Source: Smaragdicoccus niigatensis DSM 44881 = NBRC 103563
GTDB taxonomy: Bacteria; Actinomycetota; Actinomycetes; Mycobacteriales; Mycobacteriaceae
Length of the DNA: 64,000 nucleotides
Assembly (NCBI RefSeq): GCF_000380645.1
Contig: NZ_AQXZ01000017.1
Span: forward strand, 434,001-498,000
Direction of reading: 5' to 3'
Part shown: piece by piece, positions 9,352 through 17,973 of the stretch
How the letters are laid out: each line of letters begins with the position of its first letter
How positions within the stretch are numbered: position 1 is the stretch's first letter
Made by a program: the position numbers and the translations under genes
Notes under the pieces: generated by a model
Database searches by the model: none
What the model saw: the letters and a program-made list of their open reading frames with translations, nothing else
What the model was told of the DNA's origin: nothing

Positions 9352-10505
9352 TCCAGGTACCTGCGCAGACCCTTGCGCGGGCTAGTCTTGTTGTCCCGGT
9401 TCGCGGTTGAGTACATGGCCTCGAGTTCGGTGACCACCGCGTCGACCGACATATGAGTCCGTACATAGGCGCGCGCTGCATTGCCTATTTCGCGAGCTTT
9501 GCCAGGGCTCTCCAGGAGCGACTTTATTGCGGACACCAAGGCGGTAGTGGTCGGCTCGATCACTATTCCTCCCCGTGAGTTTCTGACGTGTTCAGCGAGG
9601 CCGCACGAGGTGGTGATTATGACGGGTGTCGCGGCAGACATTGCTTCGAGGACGGTCATTGGGAACGGCTCGTCGACCGACGGCAGGACATAGATCGCAG
9701 AACGGCACAGCCGTTGCATCACGTTCTCAGGTGCAACGGGACCTTCAAACCGTATGTCGGGCAAGTGGCTGCCGCTAACCTCGGCTTTGAGGGATGTGAG
9801 CATTCCTTCGTCGGGCCCGGCAATGACGAAGTTCGCCTCGAGGCCTTGCTTGAGAAGGATTGCTGCTGCGTCGACGAACATGTCCGGCCGCTTGCGGGGA
9901 TGCAGTCTGGCTAAGAAGAGCACCTCCGGTTTCCCGCTAGGCGATTGTGGTTGATCGGTAGTCGCCGGGACTCCGTTGGGTAGGAATCGGAGGTTTCTCA
10001 GCTGGGCGACCGCCGCCAACTCAGTTCGCTCCGTTGATGTCAGAAAATAGACCGCTTTAGCGCTTTGCAGATTCCGGCGTGTCATCAGGAAGTCGAGGGG
10101 ACCTGCCAGCCGATTGGAGCTTCGAGCGATCATTCCGTGTGGTTGGGCAACATAAGGGACGCCTGAACGTCGAACGATGTGCGTGGCCGGCAGTGTCACG
10201 AGATCGCGTCCGAGATGAATATGTACGACGTCGAACTGTGCGACGTGCTTCCGTAGCCATCGCATAAGCGCGGGGGAACTCAGGCCCGAAAATCCAGTTC
10301 GTGTGACGACTCGACGCGCGCGAAAAAGCTGAGCGGGCACTCCGCCAACCAGAGTCGGCGGATGCGCGTAGTCATCGTATGCTCCAGCGATTACTACGTC
10401 GTGCCCCCGGTTCTGTAGCTCGCGACATTGATTTTCCGCGACTCGAATTGGGCCGCCGAAGGCACCCGATGGTGTGACAAGTGTGACGATGTGAAGGATT
10501 CGCAC
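9348..10505 (-). CDS. GT4-family glycosyltransferase
   Basis: A GT-B glycosyltransferase of about 385 aa. It starts VRILHIVTLVTPSGAFGGPIRV, where a GGPxR loop follows the first strand, and contains VLFLARLHPRKRPDMFVDAA, FVIAGPDEGM and PSVDEPFPMTVLEAMSAATP in the donor domain. I chose the GTG at 10505 because GAGG lies 7 bases upstream. A TTG at 10529 would extend it by eight residues into the acetyltransferase gene. It is the middle gene of a three-gene minus-strand operon (10510-11067, this gene, 8251-9351). Confidence 0.87.
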   Translation of the reverse strand: MRILHIVTLVTPSGAFGGPIRVAENQCRELQNRGHDVVIAGAYDDYAHPPTLVGGVPAQLFRARRVVTRTGFSGLSSPALMRWLRKHVAQFDVVHIHLGRDLVTLPATHIVRRSGVPYVAQPHGMIARSSNRLAGPLDFLMTRRNLQSAKAVYFLTSTERTELAAVAQLRNLRFLPNGVPATTDQPQSPSGKPEVLFLARLHPRKRPDMFVDAAAILLKQGLEANFVIAGPDEGMLTSLKAEVSGSHLPDIRFEGPVAPENVMQRLCRSAIYVLPSVDEPFPMTVLEAMSAATPVIITTSCGLAEHVRNSRGGIVIEPTTTALVSAIKSLLESPGKAREIGNAARAYVRTHMSVDAVVTELEAMYSTANRDNKTSPRKGLRRYLD

Positions 10506-10509
10506 TCCG

Positions 10510-11067
10510 CTACCTCGGCGGATCCGCAAGGACGAATTCGCCGCGCGCTACTGATCCAGCGGAGACGATTGCCCCAGCATGAAGGTGCGTCCCTCGAAGG
10601 ACGATCGCTCGGGCGGCAACCCAAACGCCTTGATCGATCATGATCGGCCTGTTGTCGAACTCGAACGTAGGGGACCGGCGGTCGTGGCTTCCCGTGCAGA
10701 TGAGTGCCTCCTGGGAGATGCAAGTGTCCGTGCCGATGGTGATCGACTCCAAGTTGAGGAGCCACGCGCCTTCACCGATCCAGCAGTTATCGCCGACGGC
10801 CAGCTTCCACGGCCAATGCACCCGTACTCGATGGCGAATCAGAACCCCTCTGCCGATCTGGGCACCAAAGGCCCGGAGGATCGCTGGACGAACCCGGGCC
10901 GGCAGCCACCACTTCATGAAGACGAGGTTCGAGACGCAGAACCAGAGAACCTGCACGATGACTGGTCGACCCTTGTCGTAACCGGCTCCCGTGAAGCCTG
11001 AGAGATCCCGGCGGGCTGCCTGTTCCATGCTGTGAATGGTATCCGCCGGAATTTGCGAAAACCGCAC
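10510..11067 (-). CDS. WcaF-like hexapeptide O-acetyltransferase
   Basis: An acetyltransferase of 172-185 aa related to the colanic acid acetyltransferase WcaF. Family features are the N-terminal [22 protein letters not shown] block, the aromatic FMKWWLP segment, and beta-helix repeats including [31 protein letters not shown] and [15 protein letters not shown]. It probably O-acetylates a sugar of the locus. The start is either GTG at 11067 (AGGG 7 bases upstream) or ATG at 11028. The family N-terminus fits the shorter form slightly better. It is the first gene of the minus-strand operon and is divergent from gmd. Confidence 0.85.
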   Translation of the reverse strand: MRFSQIPADTIHSMEQAARRDLSGFTGAGYDKGRPVIVQVLWFCVSNLVFMKWWLPARVRPAILRAFGAQIGRGVLIRHRVRVHWPWKLAVGDNCWIGEGAWLLNLESITIGTDTCISQEALICTGSHDRRSPTFEFDNRPIMIDQGVWVAARAIVLRGTHLHAGAIVSAGSVARGEFVLADPPR

Positions 11068-11190
11068 CTCGGTTCCCTGAATGACAGAACTGACGAACGT
11101 ATGTCATCCAATTGGACGACAACGATTTTCGAGCAGTGGTGGAATCTCTCCCGGAGTTCCTCTGGGCATCTCGAAGCATGCTTTTTTCGA

Positions 11191-11196
11191 TATGAT
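11191..11196 (+). promoter_or_regulatory. candidate -10 element upstream of gmd
   Basis: TATGAT lies about 43 bases before the gmd GTG, in the divergent gap between the WcaF-like gene and gmd, directly after a T-rich run. It matches the actinobacterial -10 consensus well. No good -35 hexamer sits 16-18 bases upstream, so the call rests on the -10 box alone. Confidence 0.35.
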
Positions 11197-11238
11197 TCCC
11201 GGGTCAATCGACCGTCAGCTCGAAATTTGGGGACACAC

Positions 11239-12291
11239 GTGACGCAGGCGAAGAAGGCGTTTATCACCGGGATCACGGGCCAGGATGGCTCCTACCTTGC
11301 GGAGTTGCTTCTGGGCAAGGGCTACGAAGTCCATGGCCTCATCCGACGCGCCTCGACCTTCAATACTGCACGCATCGATCACCTCTATGTCGACAGCCAC
11401 AACCCGGACGCGCGGCTGTTCTTGCACTATGGCGACCTGTCCGACGGTGCGCGCATGGTGACGCTGCTTTCCGAGATTCGGCCGGATGAGGTTTACAACC
11501 TCGCTGCTCAGTCGCATGTTCGAGTGTCCTTCGACGAGCCAGAGCACACCGGTGACACAACTGGCGTCGGCGCGATGCGACTGCTCGAAGCCGTCCGGCT
11601 CACCGGTCTCCACTGCCGCTACTACCAAGCCTCATCTTCGGAGATGTTCGGCGCGACCCCGCCACCGCAGAACGAGGAGACTCCGTTTTACCCGCGCTCG
11701 CCATACGGCGCCGCCAAGGTCTACGCGTATTGGGTCACCAAGAACTACCGCGAGGCCTACGGCATGTTCGCGGTCAACGGCATCCTCTTCAACCACGAGT
11801 CGCCGCGACGCGGTGAAACCTTCGTGACCCGCAAGATCACGCGCGCGGTCGCCCGCATCAAGGCCGGCCGCCAGTCCGAGCTGTACATGGGTAACCTCGA
11901 CGCGATCCGTGACTGGGGTTACGCCGCCGAGTACGCCGAGGGCATGTGGCGCATGCTCCAGGCCGACGCCCCGGACGACTTCGTTCTGGCCACAGGCATC
12001 GGCATCACCGTGCGTGACTTCCTCGAAGCGTCCTTCAGCCACGCGGGCCTGGACTGGCAGAAGTACGTGAAGTTCGATCCGCGCTACTTGCGCCCGACCG
12101 AGGTCGACGCCCTCATCGGCGATGCTTCCAAGGCAGAGGAGAAGCTCGGCTGGAAGGCGACCGTCGCCCCCGACGAGCTCGCCCGCATCATGGTCGACTG
12201 CGACATCGAGGCCCTCGAGCACGGTGACGGCTACATCGACCAGCCGCGGCTCTCGGGCTGGCCGCTGCACTCGGAGCTCCGTCGTGGATGA
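11239..12291 (+). CDS. gmd: GDP-mannose 4,6-dehydratase
   Basis: Converts GDP-D-mannose to GDP-4-keto-6-deoxy-D-mannose. The 350-aa protein begins [24 protein letters not shown] (NADP-binding GxxGQDGSYL) and carries SSSEMFG, the YGAAK catalytic Tyr-Lys pair and the family signature [17 protein letters not shown] use the GTG at 11239 because TTGGGGACA precedes it and homology begins there. The open frame continues upstream to 11032 without family similarity. The stop overlaps the GTG of fcl by 8 bp, so the GDP-L-fucose pathway is translationally coupled. Confidence 0.96.
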   Translation: MTQAKKAFITGITGQDGSYLAELLLGKGYEVHGLIRRASTFNTARIDHLYVDSHNPDARLFLHYGDLSDGARMVTLLSEIRPDEVYNLAAQSHVRVSFDEPEHTGDTTGVGAMRLLEAVRLTGLHCRYYQASSSEMFGATPPPQNEETPFYPRSPYGAAKVYAYWVTKNYREAYGMFAVNGILFNHESPRRGETFVTRKITRAVARIKAGRQSELYMGNLDAIRDWGYAAEYAEGMWRMLQADAPDDFVLATGIGITVRDFLEASFSHAGLDWQKYVKFDPRYLRPTEVDALIGDASKAEEKLGWKATVAPDELARIMVDCDIEALEHGDGYIDQPRLSGWPLHSELRRG

Positions 12292-13249
12292 CTTCGTCCC
12301 GCAACCGCTCGACCGGGACGCGACGACCTACATCGCCGGCCATCGTGGACTGGTGGGCTCCGGGATCTGGAGGAAGCTGACGGACGAAGGCTTCAACTCG
12401 CTTGTCGGCCGCTCCTCGTCGGAACTCGACCTGCGCGACCGCAACGCGGTGTTCGACTTCTTCGCCGAAACACAGCCCCACTACGTCGTACTGGCCGCCG
12501 CCAAAGTCGGTGGAATTCTGGCGAACAGCACCTACCCGCATGAGTTCCTCTCGGACAACTTGCAGATCCAGCTCAATGTCATGGACGCAGCGCTCAAGCA
12601 CGGAACTGAGCGACTTTTGTTCCTCGGCTCGTCCTGCATCTACCCGAAGTTCGCGCCGCAGCCGATTACGGAGGATGCACTCCTCACCGGGCACCTCGAG
12701 CCGACCAACGATGCGTATGCCATCGCGAAGATCGCGGGCATCCTGCAGGTTCAGGCAATTCGGCGCGAGTACGGAAAGCACTGGATCTCGGCGATGCCGA
12801 CCAACCTCTACGGCCCTGGCGACAACTTCTCACCGACCGGCTCGCATGTCTTGCCGGCGCTCATTCGTCGCTACGACGAAGCCGCGCAAAGCGGTGCCGA
12901 GACGGTCACGAACTGGGGGACCGGCGCGCCTCGGCGCGAGTTCCTCCACGTCGACGACATGGCATCGGCCTGCCTCCACCTTCTCGAGCACTACGACGGA
13001 CCTCAGCAGGTCAACGTCGGCACTGGCACCGATGTGACCATCGCCGAGATCGCCGACGTGATCGCCGACGTCGTCGGATTCGAAGGTGAAACCCATTGGG
13101 ACACAAGCAAGCCGGACGGAACCCCGCAGAAGCTGCTGGATGTCAGCAAGCTCGGAGAGGCTGGTTGGAAGGCTTCGATCGGGCTTCGTGAGGGAATCGA
13201 GTCGACGGTCGAGTGGTATCGGCGGCACGTGGGCGAAGTGCGCGCTTAA
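12284..13249 (+). CDS. fcl: GDP-L-fucose synthase
   Basis: Performs the 3,5-epimerisation and 4-reduction of GDP-4-keto-6-deoxymannose to GDP-L-fucose, using NADPH. The 321-aa protein has the N-terminal [17 protein letters not shown] nucleotide-binding motif, [37 protein letters not shown] (Tyr-Lys pair) and [21 protein letters not shown], all diagnostic of Fcl/WcaG. The GTG at 12284 overlaps the gmd stop. The frame is open further upstream inside gmd, but the extra sequence has no similarity. Fucose is therefore a likely component of one polysaccharide here. Confidence 0.96.
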   Translation: MDDFVPQPLDRDATTYIAGHRGLVGSGIWRKLTDEGFNSLVGRSSSELDLRDRNAVFDFFAETQPHYVVLAAAKVGGILANSTYPHEFLSDNLQIQLNVMDAALKHGTERLLFLGSSCIYPKFAPQPITEDALLTGHLEPTNDAYAIAKIAGILQVQAIRREYGKHWISAMPTNLYGPGDNFSPTGSHVLPALIRRYDEAAQSGAETVTNWGTGAPRREFLHVDDMASACLHLLEHYDGPQQVNVGTGTDVTIAEIADVIADVVGFEGETHWDTSKPDGTPQKLLDVSKLGEAGWKASIGLREGIESTVEWYRRHVGEVRA

Positions 13250-13279
13250 TGCAGCGCCAAGCTTGCGTTCGAGGTCGAC

Positions 13280-14458
13280 GTGCACGTTAGTCAAAGGCAG
13301 CCTGTTCGCGACGAAGTCAGCGCTCTTATTCATGGGCTGAAAGTCCTGATAAGTGATCCGACGGCGAGATGGCTGGTGCCTGCCGAGCTTCGCAACTCTC
13401 GGCTTGTGGCGGTCGCGCAGCGTCACATGGTCTTGCCCTTCTTGCGGCACAGTATCGACCGGATCGACGCGGACGACTCCACACTCAATGAGCTGCGCGC
13501 GAGTGGCACAAGCGTGGTTCTTCTCGCGCTGAATCTGATCGGGGTCTTTGCCGAGACCTACGGACTATTGGCGGACGCTGGGCTCCGCGTCCTAGCCGTC
13601 AAAGGCCCGGCCTTGGCTGTTCAGGCGTACGGAAACACCACCGCTCGAGGTGTTGGGGACATCGATCTACTCGTGTCGCCGGACGACTTTCCGACTGCGC
13701 TGGACATTCTGAGCTCAGCGGGCTGGCAGCCAAACCCGAGCGAGCCGCTCCCTTCCGACAGTTGGGTCTGGCGCTATCGATTGGCGACGTATTACGAGAC
13801 GACACTCGAGCGGTCAGGCGAAGCTGTGGATCTTCACTGGCGACTTTCGCCATTGGTCGGTGACCTGCCTGTATTTGATGAGCTGTGGCGGCAACGAGTC
13901 GAAGTCGACCTCGCGGGATCCTCGATTTCGACGCTCGGACTTGAGCACGCGCTGCAGCATTCTTGTAGCCACGCGGCGCGAGATGAATGGGCCTATCTCC
14001 GCAGCTCTCTGGACATCGCACTACTGAGTCAACGGTCTGACCGTCAGCCGAGTGGACTGAATCGACGGCAACGAGCGAGTCTTTCTGTGGCACGGGCTTT
14101 ACTCGTGGAGCCTCCAGAGCGGACCGCTCCGTCGCTACGTCGAGCGTTGCGGTTAGCTTCGGTGAATCAACGTGATCCAGATCCGCGCGCCGATCGCGGT
14201 TATCGGCCGCTCTCGTCGTTTGCAAAACTCATCCGTCGTATTCAGTTGGGTCCATCGCCGAAGAACGTCCTACGGCTTGTCGCCGCCGTGATAGTTCCGA
14301 GCGACCGTTTGACAGGGCGGGAAAACGAAGGACCTGTTCGTGGGTTCCTTGGTGCGGCGGGCACGCTCGGAATCGAGCGGATGAGGCGATTGCCGATGCG
14401 TCCGGCCAATCGCGACGATTCTCAGCGCATAGAACACAATGCGCAGGACCTGACGTGA
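13280..14458 (+). CDS. nucleotidyltransferase-fold protein (PF14907-type) of the RiPP cluster
   Basis: A 392-aa protein with a minimal nucleotidyltransferase core at about residues 110-135: KGPALAVQAYGNTTARGVGDIDLLV, where G-x-x-D-I-D-L-L supplies the two metal-binding Asp residues. This matches the uncharacterised nucleotidyltransferase family PF14907. Members are known beside HPr-kinase-like genes in some lasso-peptide clusters, with no settled role. The GTG start has GAGG 5 bases upstream. The TGA overlaps the GTG of the kinase gene (GTGA). It begins only 30 bp after fcl, so read-through from gmd-fcl is possible. A role in modifying the phosphorylated peptide is an inference. Confidence 0.78.
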   Translation: MHVSQRQPVRDEVSALIHGLKVLISDPTARWLVPAELRNSRLVAVAQRHMVLPFLRHSIDRIDADDSTLNELRASGTSVVLLALNLIGVFAETYGLLADAGLRVLAVKGPALAVQAYGNTTARGVGDIDLLVSPDDFPTALDILSSAGWQPNPSEPLPSDSWVWRYRLATYYETTLERSGEAVDLHWRLSPLVGDLPVFDELWRQRVEVDLAGSSISTLGLEHALQHSCSHAARDEWAYLRSSLDIALLSQRSDRQPSGLNRRQRASLSVARALLVEPPERTAPSLRRALRLASVNQRDPDPRADRGYRPLSSFAKLIRRIQLGPSPKNVLRLVAAVIVPSDRLTGRENEGPVRGFLGAAGTLGIERMRRLPMRPANRDDSQRIEHNAQDLT

Positions 14459-15426
14459 CCGACTTGCGGGCTTACAGTGGCCACGGACTTGTTGTTGCGT
14501 CCGACATGCAGCTCAATTTGCGCGAGATTGGTGGGACGGCACTGCCAGACGTCACGATCGAATCTGGCGATATCAGGTCGGTGCCACGAATGAACCCCGA
14601 CGCCGACGTGCTACTCGAACGTGTTTGGCCCGAGGACGGCGGTTTTCAAGCGCTCGAGCGTGGAGCCGAGGGACTTCGGCTTGTCCTGTCGGACATCGCT
14701 GAATTGACAGGCGACCAGGAGTTTCGCCGGATCGTCGCCCATCCCGCAGACGAGACCAAACGCGAACTCCTTCCAGTCATAGCCGAGGGCATCGTTCTTT
14801 CCCTCCATCTCTACCTCGCAGGGCATCCGGTTCTTCATGCAAGCGCGGTCGATGTCGGGGGACAGGCGCTTGCTTTCGTGGGTGCCTCGGGAATGGGCAA
14901 GTCCACGATGGCGACGATTCTGGCGATGGCAGGAGCCAAGCTCGTCACCGACGACGTGCTTCGTATCCATTTAGGGGATGTGGTTGAGGTCTTCCCCGGT
15001 GCCACAGGAACGCGACTACGGCAAGGCGCGAGGCAGCTGCTAGGCGGAGCAGGAAGCGTTCCGGTTCGAAAGACGGCCGACGACCGGACTATGGCTTTAC
15101 TGAGCAGATCAGAGGCAGAGATTCTCCCACTGTCCGCGATCGCGATTCCAACTCCGGACCGAACGTCTTCAAGGGTCACCGCTCGCCGCCTTACCGGAGT
15201 TGAGGCTTTGAAGACCTTGCTCAGCTACCCGAGAATGATCGGTTGGCTTGACAAAGACGTTCTCTCGGAACAGTTCCAGGTGTCCGCAGAGTTGGTGCGC
15301 CGCACGCCGATCTGGGACGTGTCGATCCCGTGGGGACCACCATTCGACCAAAACCTTGCCGAGGAATTGTGTCGGGTGATCGACGTTGAATTCTCGGCGC
15401 AATCCAGCAAAGGAGTCAGGGGATGA
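14455..15426 (+). CDS. HPr-kinase-like serine kinase of the RiPP cluster
   Basis: A 323-aa P-loop kinase related to HPr kinase/phosphorylase. LHASAV at about 127-132 precedes a Walker A motif GASGMGKST at 143-151, followed by LVTDDVLRIHLGD at about 162, the usual order in this family. It lacks the N-terminal domain of classical HprK, and no HPr gene is nearby. Kinases of this type in lasso clusters, such as that of paeninodin, phosphorylate the C-terminal Ser of the precursor. The precursor at 19171-19290 ends in Ser, which supports the same role here. It is translationally coupled on both sides (GTGA upstream, ATGA downstream). Confidence 0.82.
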   Translation: MTDLRAYSGHGLVVASDMQLNLREIGGTALPDVTIESGDIRSVPRMNPDADVLLERVWPEDGGFQALERGAEGLRLVLSDIAELTGDQEFRRIVAHPADETKRELLPVIAEGIVLSLHLYLAGHPVLHASAVDVGGQALAFVGASGMGKSTMATILAMAGAKLVTDDVLRIHLGDVVEVFPGATGTRLRQGARQLLGGAGSVPVRKTADDRTMALLSRSEAEILPLSAIAIPTPDRTSSRVTARRLTGVEALKTLLSYPRMIGWLDKDVLSEQFQVSAELVRRTPIWDVSIPWGPPFDQNLAEELCRVIDVEFSAQSSKGVRG

Positions 15427-15686
15427 GTATTCGTCTTCGTCCGACCGATGTTGCCCTCACCGAACTCGACGGCGAAGTCGTCCTTCTCGATCTGCAGAGT
15501 TCGCGGTATCTCTCAGCGTCGGGTACGGGGGTTGTTCTGGTGCGCCTGCTTCAGGAAGGCTCCTCAGAGGAGCAGTTGGTATCCGCCCTGACGGCTCGGT
15601 TCGATGTGGATGTGCCGACGGCGACCACAGACGTGAGGGCATTCCTGAACGATCTGCGGTCCCGCGGCTTGCTCGAAGAGTCATGA
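15423..15686 (+). CDS. PqqD-like RiPP recognition element (lasso B1-type)
   Basis: A small 87-aa protein of the PqqD fold, the RiPP recognition element that binds leader peptides. Typical features are MSIRLRPTDVALTELDGEVVLLDL, then YLSASGTGVVLVRLLQEG, and a C-terminal helix FLNDLRSRGLLEES. In lasso systems the stand-alone B1 protein delivers the precursor to the B2 peptidase, binding the YxxP region of the leader. The ATG overlaps the kinase stop. The exporter gene begins 18 bp later. Confidence 0.88.
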   Translation: MSIRLRPTDVALTELDGEVVLLDLQSSRYLSASGTGVVLVRLLQEGSSEEQLVSALTARFDVDVPTATTDVRAFLNDLRSRGLLEES

Positions 15687-15704
15687 CGCATTGAACCTCT
15701 TGCT

Positions 15705-17495
15705 ATGAATGGGATGTTCGCGCGCTACGCGAATCGACTTTCCGCGTTGAGAGACACGGCGACGGCGGTAAAGGTACTTTGGCGCGCTGACCGCGTTCGA
15801 ACCGCGCTCGGCGCTTCCCTGCAGATCGCACAAGTCGTCTCGACCCTGCTGATCATTGTTGCAAGCAAGGCGGTGATCGAGGCGATCATGAGCGCGGGCC
15901 GCAGTGGCTCGATCTCCGCGCTTGTCGTTCCTCTGGTTGCGCTTACCGTGCTGACCGCAGTAACCAGTTCGGCTGCGATCCTCGAAGCGCAACATGATCG
16001 GATCCTCGGCCACAAAGTGGAGCAACAAATCTGGGACCGACTGCTCAAGGTAACGACCAGAGTAGATCTGGACCGGTTCGAGTCGCCACGGTTCGCTGAG
16101 CATCTCGATCGCGTAGTGACCAACGCGATGGACAAACCCGTCGATGCGGCGCGGTCGCTGTTCGACTTCATTGGCTCGCTTCTGGGCTGCGTGACAGTCG
16201 GCTTTGCCGTCCTGGTGATTGAACCTCTCTTGGTTCCGCCCCTATTGCTGGTGGCGATTCCCTCCGCCTATTTCGCGGTACGTTCCAGCAATGCGGAGTA
16301 CCTCTACGCGACCGACGTAACGCCGACCCGTCGTCGCCTGTACTACCTCCGATTGCTCATGACCCAAAAACCTCACGCTGCTGAGTTGCGTGCCTTTGAA
16401 TCGGCGCGATACCTGGCTTCACGCCATTACGACCTCGAGGCGACTTTGCTGACGAAGTTGCGAAGAGTGGTCGCGACTCGCCAGCGTTACGGCATTGCTG
16501 GCGGAGTGCTCGCCGGGCTGGGTTTGGCCCTCACGCTGGGAACAGCGATGCTCCTCATCAATAGCGGGTCCCTCTCCATCGCAGCGGCTGGCTCATCTTT
16601 TGTGGCCGCGCGATACTTGGCGAACAATGTCGGTCGACTTCTTTCCGACCTCGGAAGGCTCACCGAGGCTCTGCCGTTCATCCGTGATTTCGAAATCTTC
16701 GAGCGGACTTACGCAACCAGCGTCGCCGAGGTGTCCAAACACGATTTCGACGACAAAATACGGCTCGAGGGCGTCAATTATCGCTATCCGGGTTCAATGA
16801 CCTTGGCGCTGAAGCAGGTCGACATCGAAATTCGGAAGGGCCAGGTCGTCGCCCTCGTTGGTGAGAATGGTTCAGGAAAGACGACCCTTGCCAAGGTTGT
16901 TGCTGGCCTCTATCTCTCCGAGAGCGGTCGATACACGTGGGATGGTGTCGAGCTGGCAGACCCTCGAACCGCGCGATCTGCGATCGCCTGTCTCTTCCAA
17001 GACTTCGACCGCTTCAACTTCTCCATGCGAGAAAACATTGCTATCGGCGCGACCGACCGACCTGTCAGCGACGATGACGTTGTTCGTGTTGCGCACCGCG
17101 CCGGATTGGCCGACACCTTGGACCGATTACCGGATGGCCTAAATACGCAACTCGGCAATGTCTTCGATGAGGGCGTCGATATGTCGGGAGGCCAGTGGCA
17201 GCGAATCGGCCTTGCACGGACCCTTCTAAGGGGATCGCCATTAGTTGTGATGGATGAGCCAACAGCAGCGCTCGACCCAAGAGCCGAGTATGAGCTCTTC
17301 TCCGATGTCCGTTTGACTCTCGAGGGGCGGTCCGCATTGCTGATCACACACCGCTTTGCCAGTGCGCGACTCGCAGACTTCATATACGTGATGAGGGATG
17401 GCGAAATTGTGGAAGCCGGTTCTCACGAACAATTGATGGCACATGACGGCTTGTACAGCGAGCTGTTCAGCCTTCAGTCGGCAGGCTACGTGTGA
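15705..17495 (+). CDS. ABC transporter (TMD-NBD fusion), probable RiPP exporter
   Basis: A 596-aa ABC half-transporter with an N-terminal six-helix membrane domain (about residues 25-310) and a C-terminal ATPase. Seen directly are Walker A GENGSGKTT at about 386-394, signature MSGGQWQR at about 492, Walker B LVVMDEPTAALD and the H-loop LITHRFASARLADFIYVM. In lasso clusters such D proteins export the mature peptide and give self-immunity. It follows B1 by 18 bp. Its last 29 bases overlap the 3' end of the minus-strand B2 gene. Confidence 0.9.
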   Translation: MNGMFARYANRLSALRDTATAVKVLWRADRVRTALGASLQIAQVVSTLLIIVASKAVIEAIMSAGRSGSISALVVPLVALTVLTAVTSSAAILEAQHDRILGHKVEQQIWDRLLKVTTRVDLDRFESPRFAEHLDRVVTNAMDKPVDAARSLFDFIGSLLGCVTVGFAVLVIEPLLVPPLLLVAIPSAYFAVRSSNAEYLYATDVTPTRRRLYYLRLLMTQKPHAAELRAFESARYLASRHYDLEATLLTKLRRVVATRQRYGIAGGVLAGLGLALTLGTAMLLINSGSLSIAAAGSSFVAARYLANNVGRLLSDLGRLTEALPFIRDFEIFERTYATSVAEVSKHDFDDKIRLEGVNYRYPGSMTLALKQVDIEIRKGQVVALVGENGSGKTTLAKVVAGLYLSESGRYTWDGVELADPRTARSAIACLFQDFDRFNFSMRENIAIGATDRPVSDDDVVRVAHRAGLADTLDRLPDGLNTQLGNVFDEGVDMSGGQWQRIGLARTLLRGSPLVVMDEPTAALDPRAEYELFSDVRLTLEGRSALLITHRFASARLADFIYVMRDGEIVEAGSHEQLMAHDGLYSELFSLQSAGYV

Positions 17496-17892
17496 GCGTC
17501 ACGAAGTCTGCCGACATGGGATCGATTGACTGTCCGCTGATTTCCAACCATGAATGTGCCAGGAAGGCTCCGCGAGCGTCGCGGGTGACACCGATTCGGA
17601 CAACCGGTTCCAAGTCCCGCAGTTGTACTGCGAGCACGAGACAGCGACGTAGGCAGGTGTCACCCCAGGGCCATCGCTGCGTTGTCCAGTTCGTCAAGTT
17701 CACAGCCCGGACAAATCGTCCGGGAATCTCGACCTCGGACATGGATGCCGGCCGTGACGCCGACATGTCGAGTCTGATTCTCAACAGCCGGCAAACGGAT
17801 GGAAGCTTGGTGATCCTGAGTCCGATTTCGACGGCCAGCAGCCGAGCGAGAATTCGCGCTGCTAGCGGGACGAGCCTAATTTTGCGTATCAA
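17467..17892 (-). CDS. lasso peptide B2-type transglutaminase-like leader peptidase
   Basis: A 141-aa protein matching the lasso B2 family (transglutaminase-like cysteine peptidase, PF13471 type), which removes the leader peptide. The presumed catalytic residues are Cys80 in WGDTCLRRCLVL, His113 in AHSWLEI and Asp124 in SIDP. The N-terminal 60 residues are basic and amphipathic, as is usual. The TTG start at 17892 has GAGGA about 9 bases upstream. It lies on the strand opposite to B1, the exporter and the cyclase, converging on the exporter and diverging from the cyclase across 81 bp. The split orientation is unusual, but the motif match is good. Confidence 0.83.
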   Translation of the reverse strand: MIRKIRLVPLAARILARLLAVEIGLRITKLPSVCRLLRIRLDMSASRPASMSEVEIPGRFVRAVNLTNWTTQRWPWGDTCLRRCLVLAVQLRDLEPVVRIGVTRDARGAFLAHSWLEISGQSIDPMSADFVTLTRSLPTEG

Positions 17893-17973
17893 GCAGTTGG
17901 TTCCTCGTTCAGATCGACAGGATTCAGACTACCGCGCACCGTCGAACGGGGCCCTAGCTGGAAATAGGGACAA

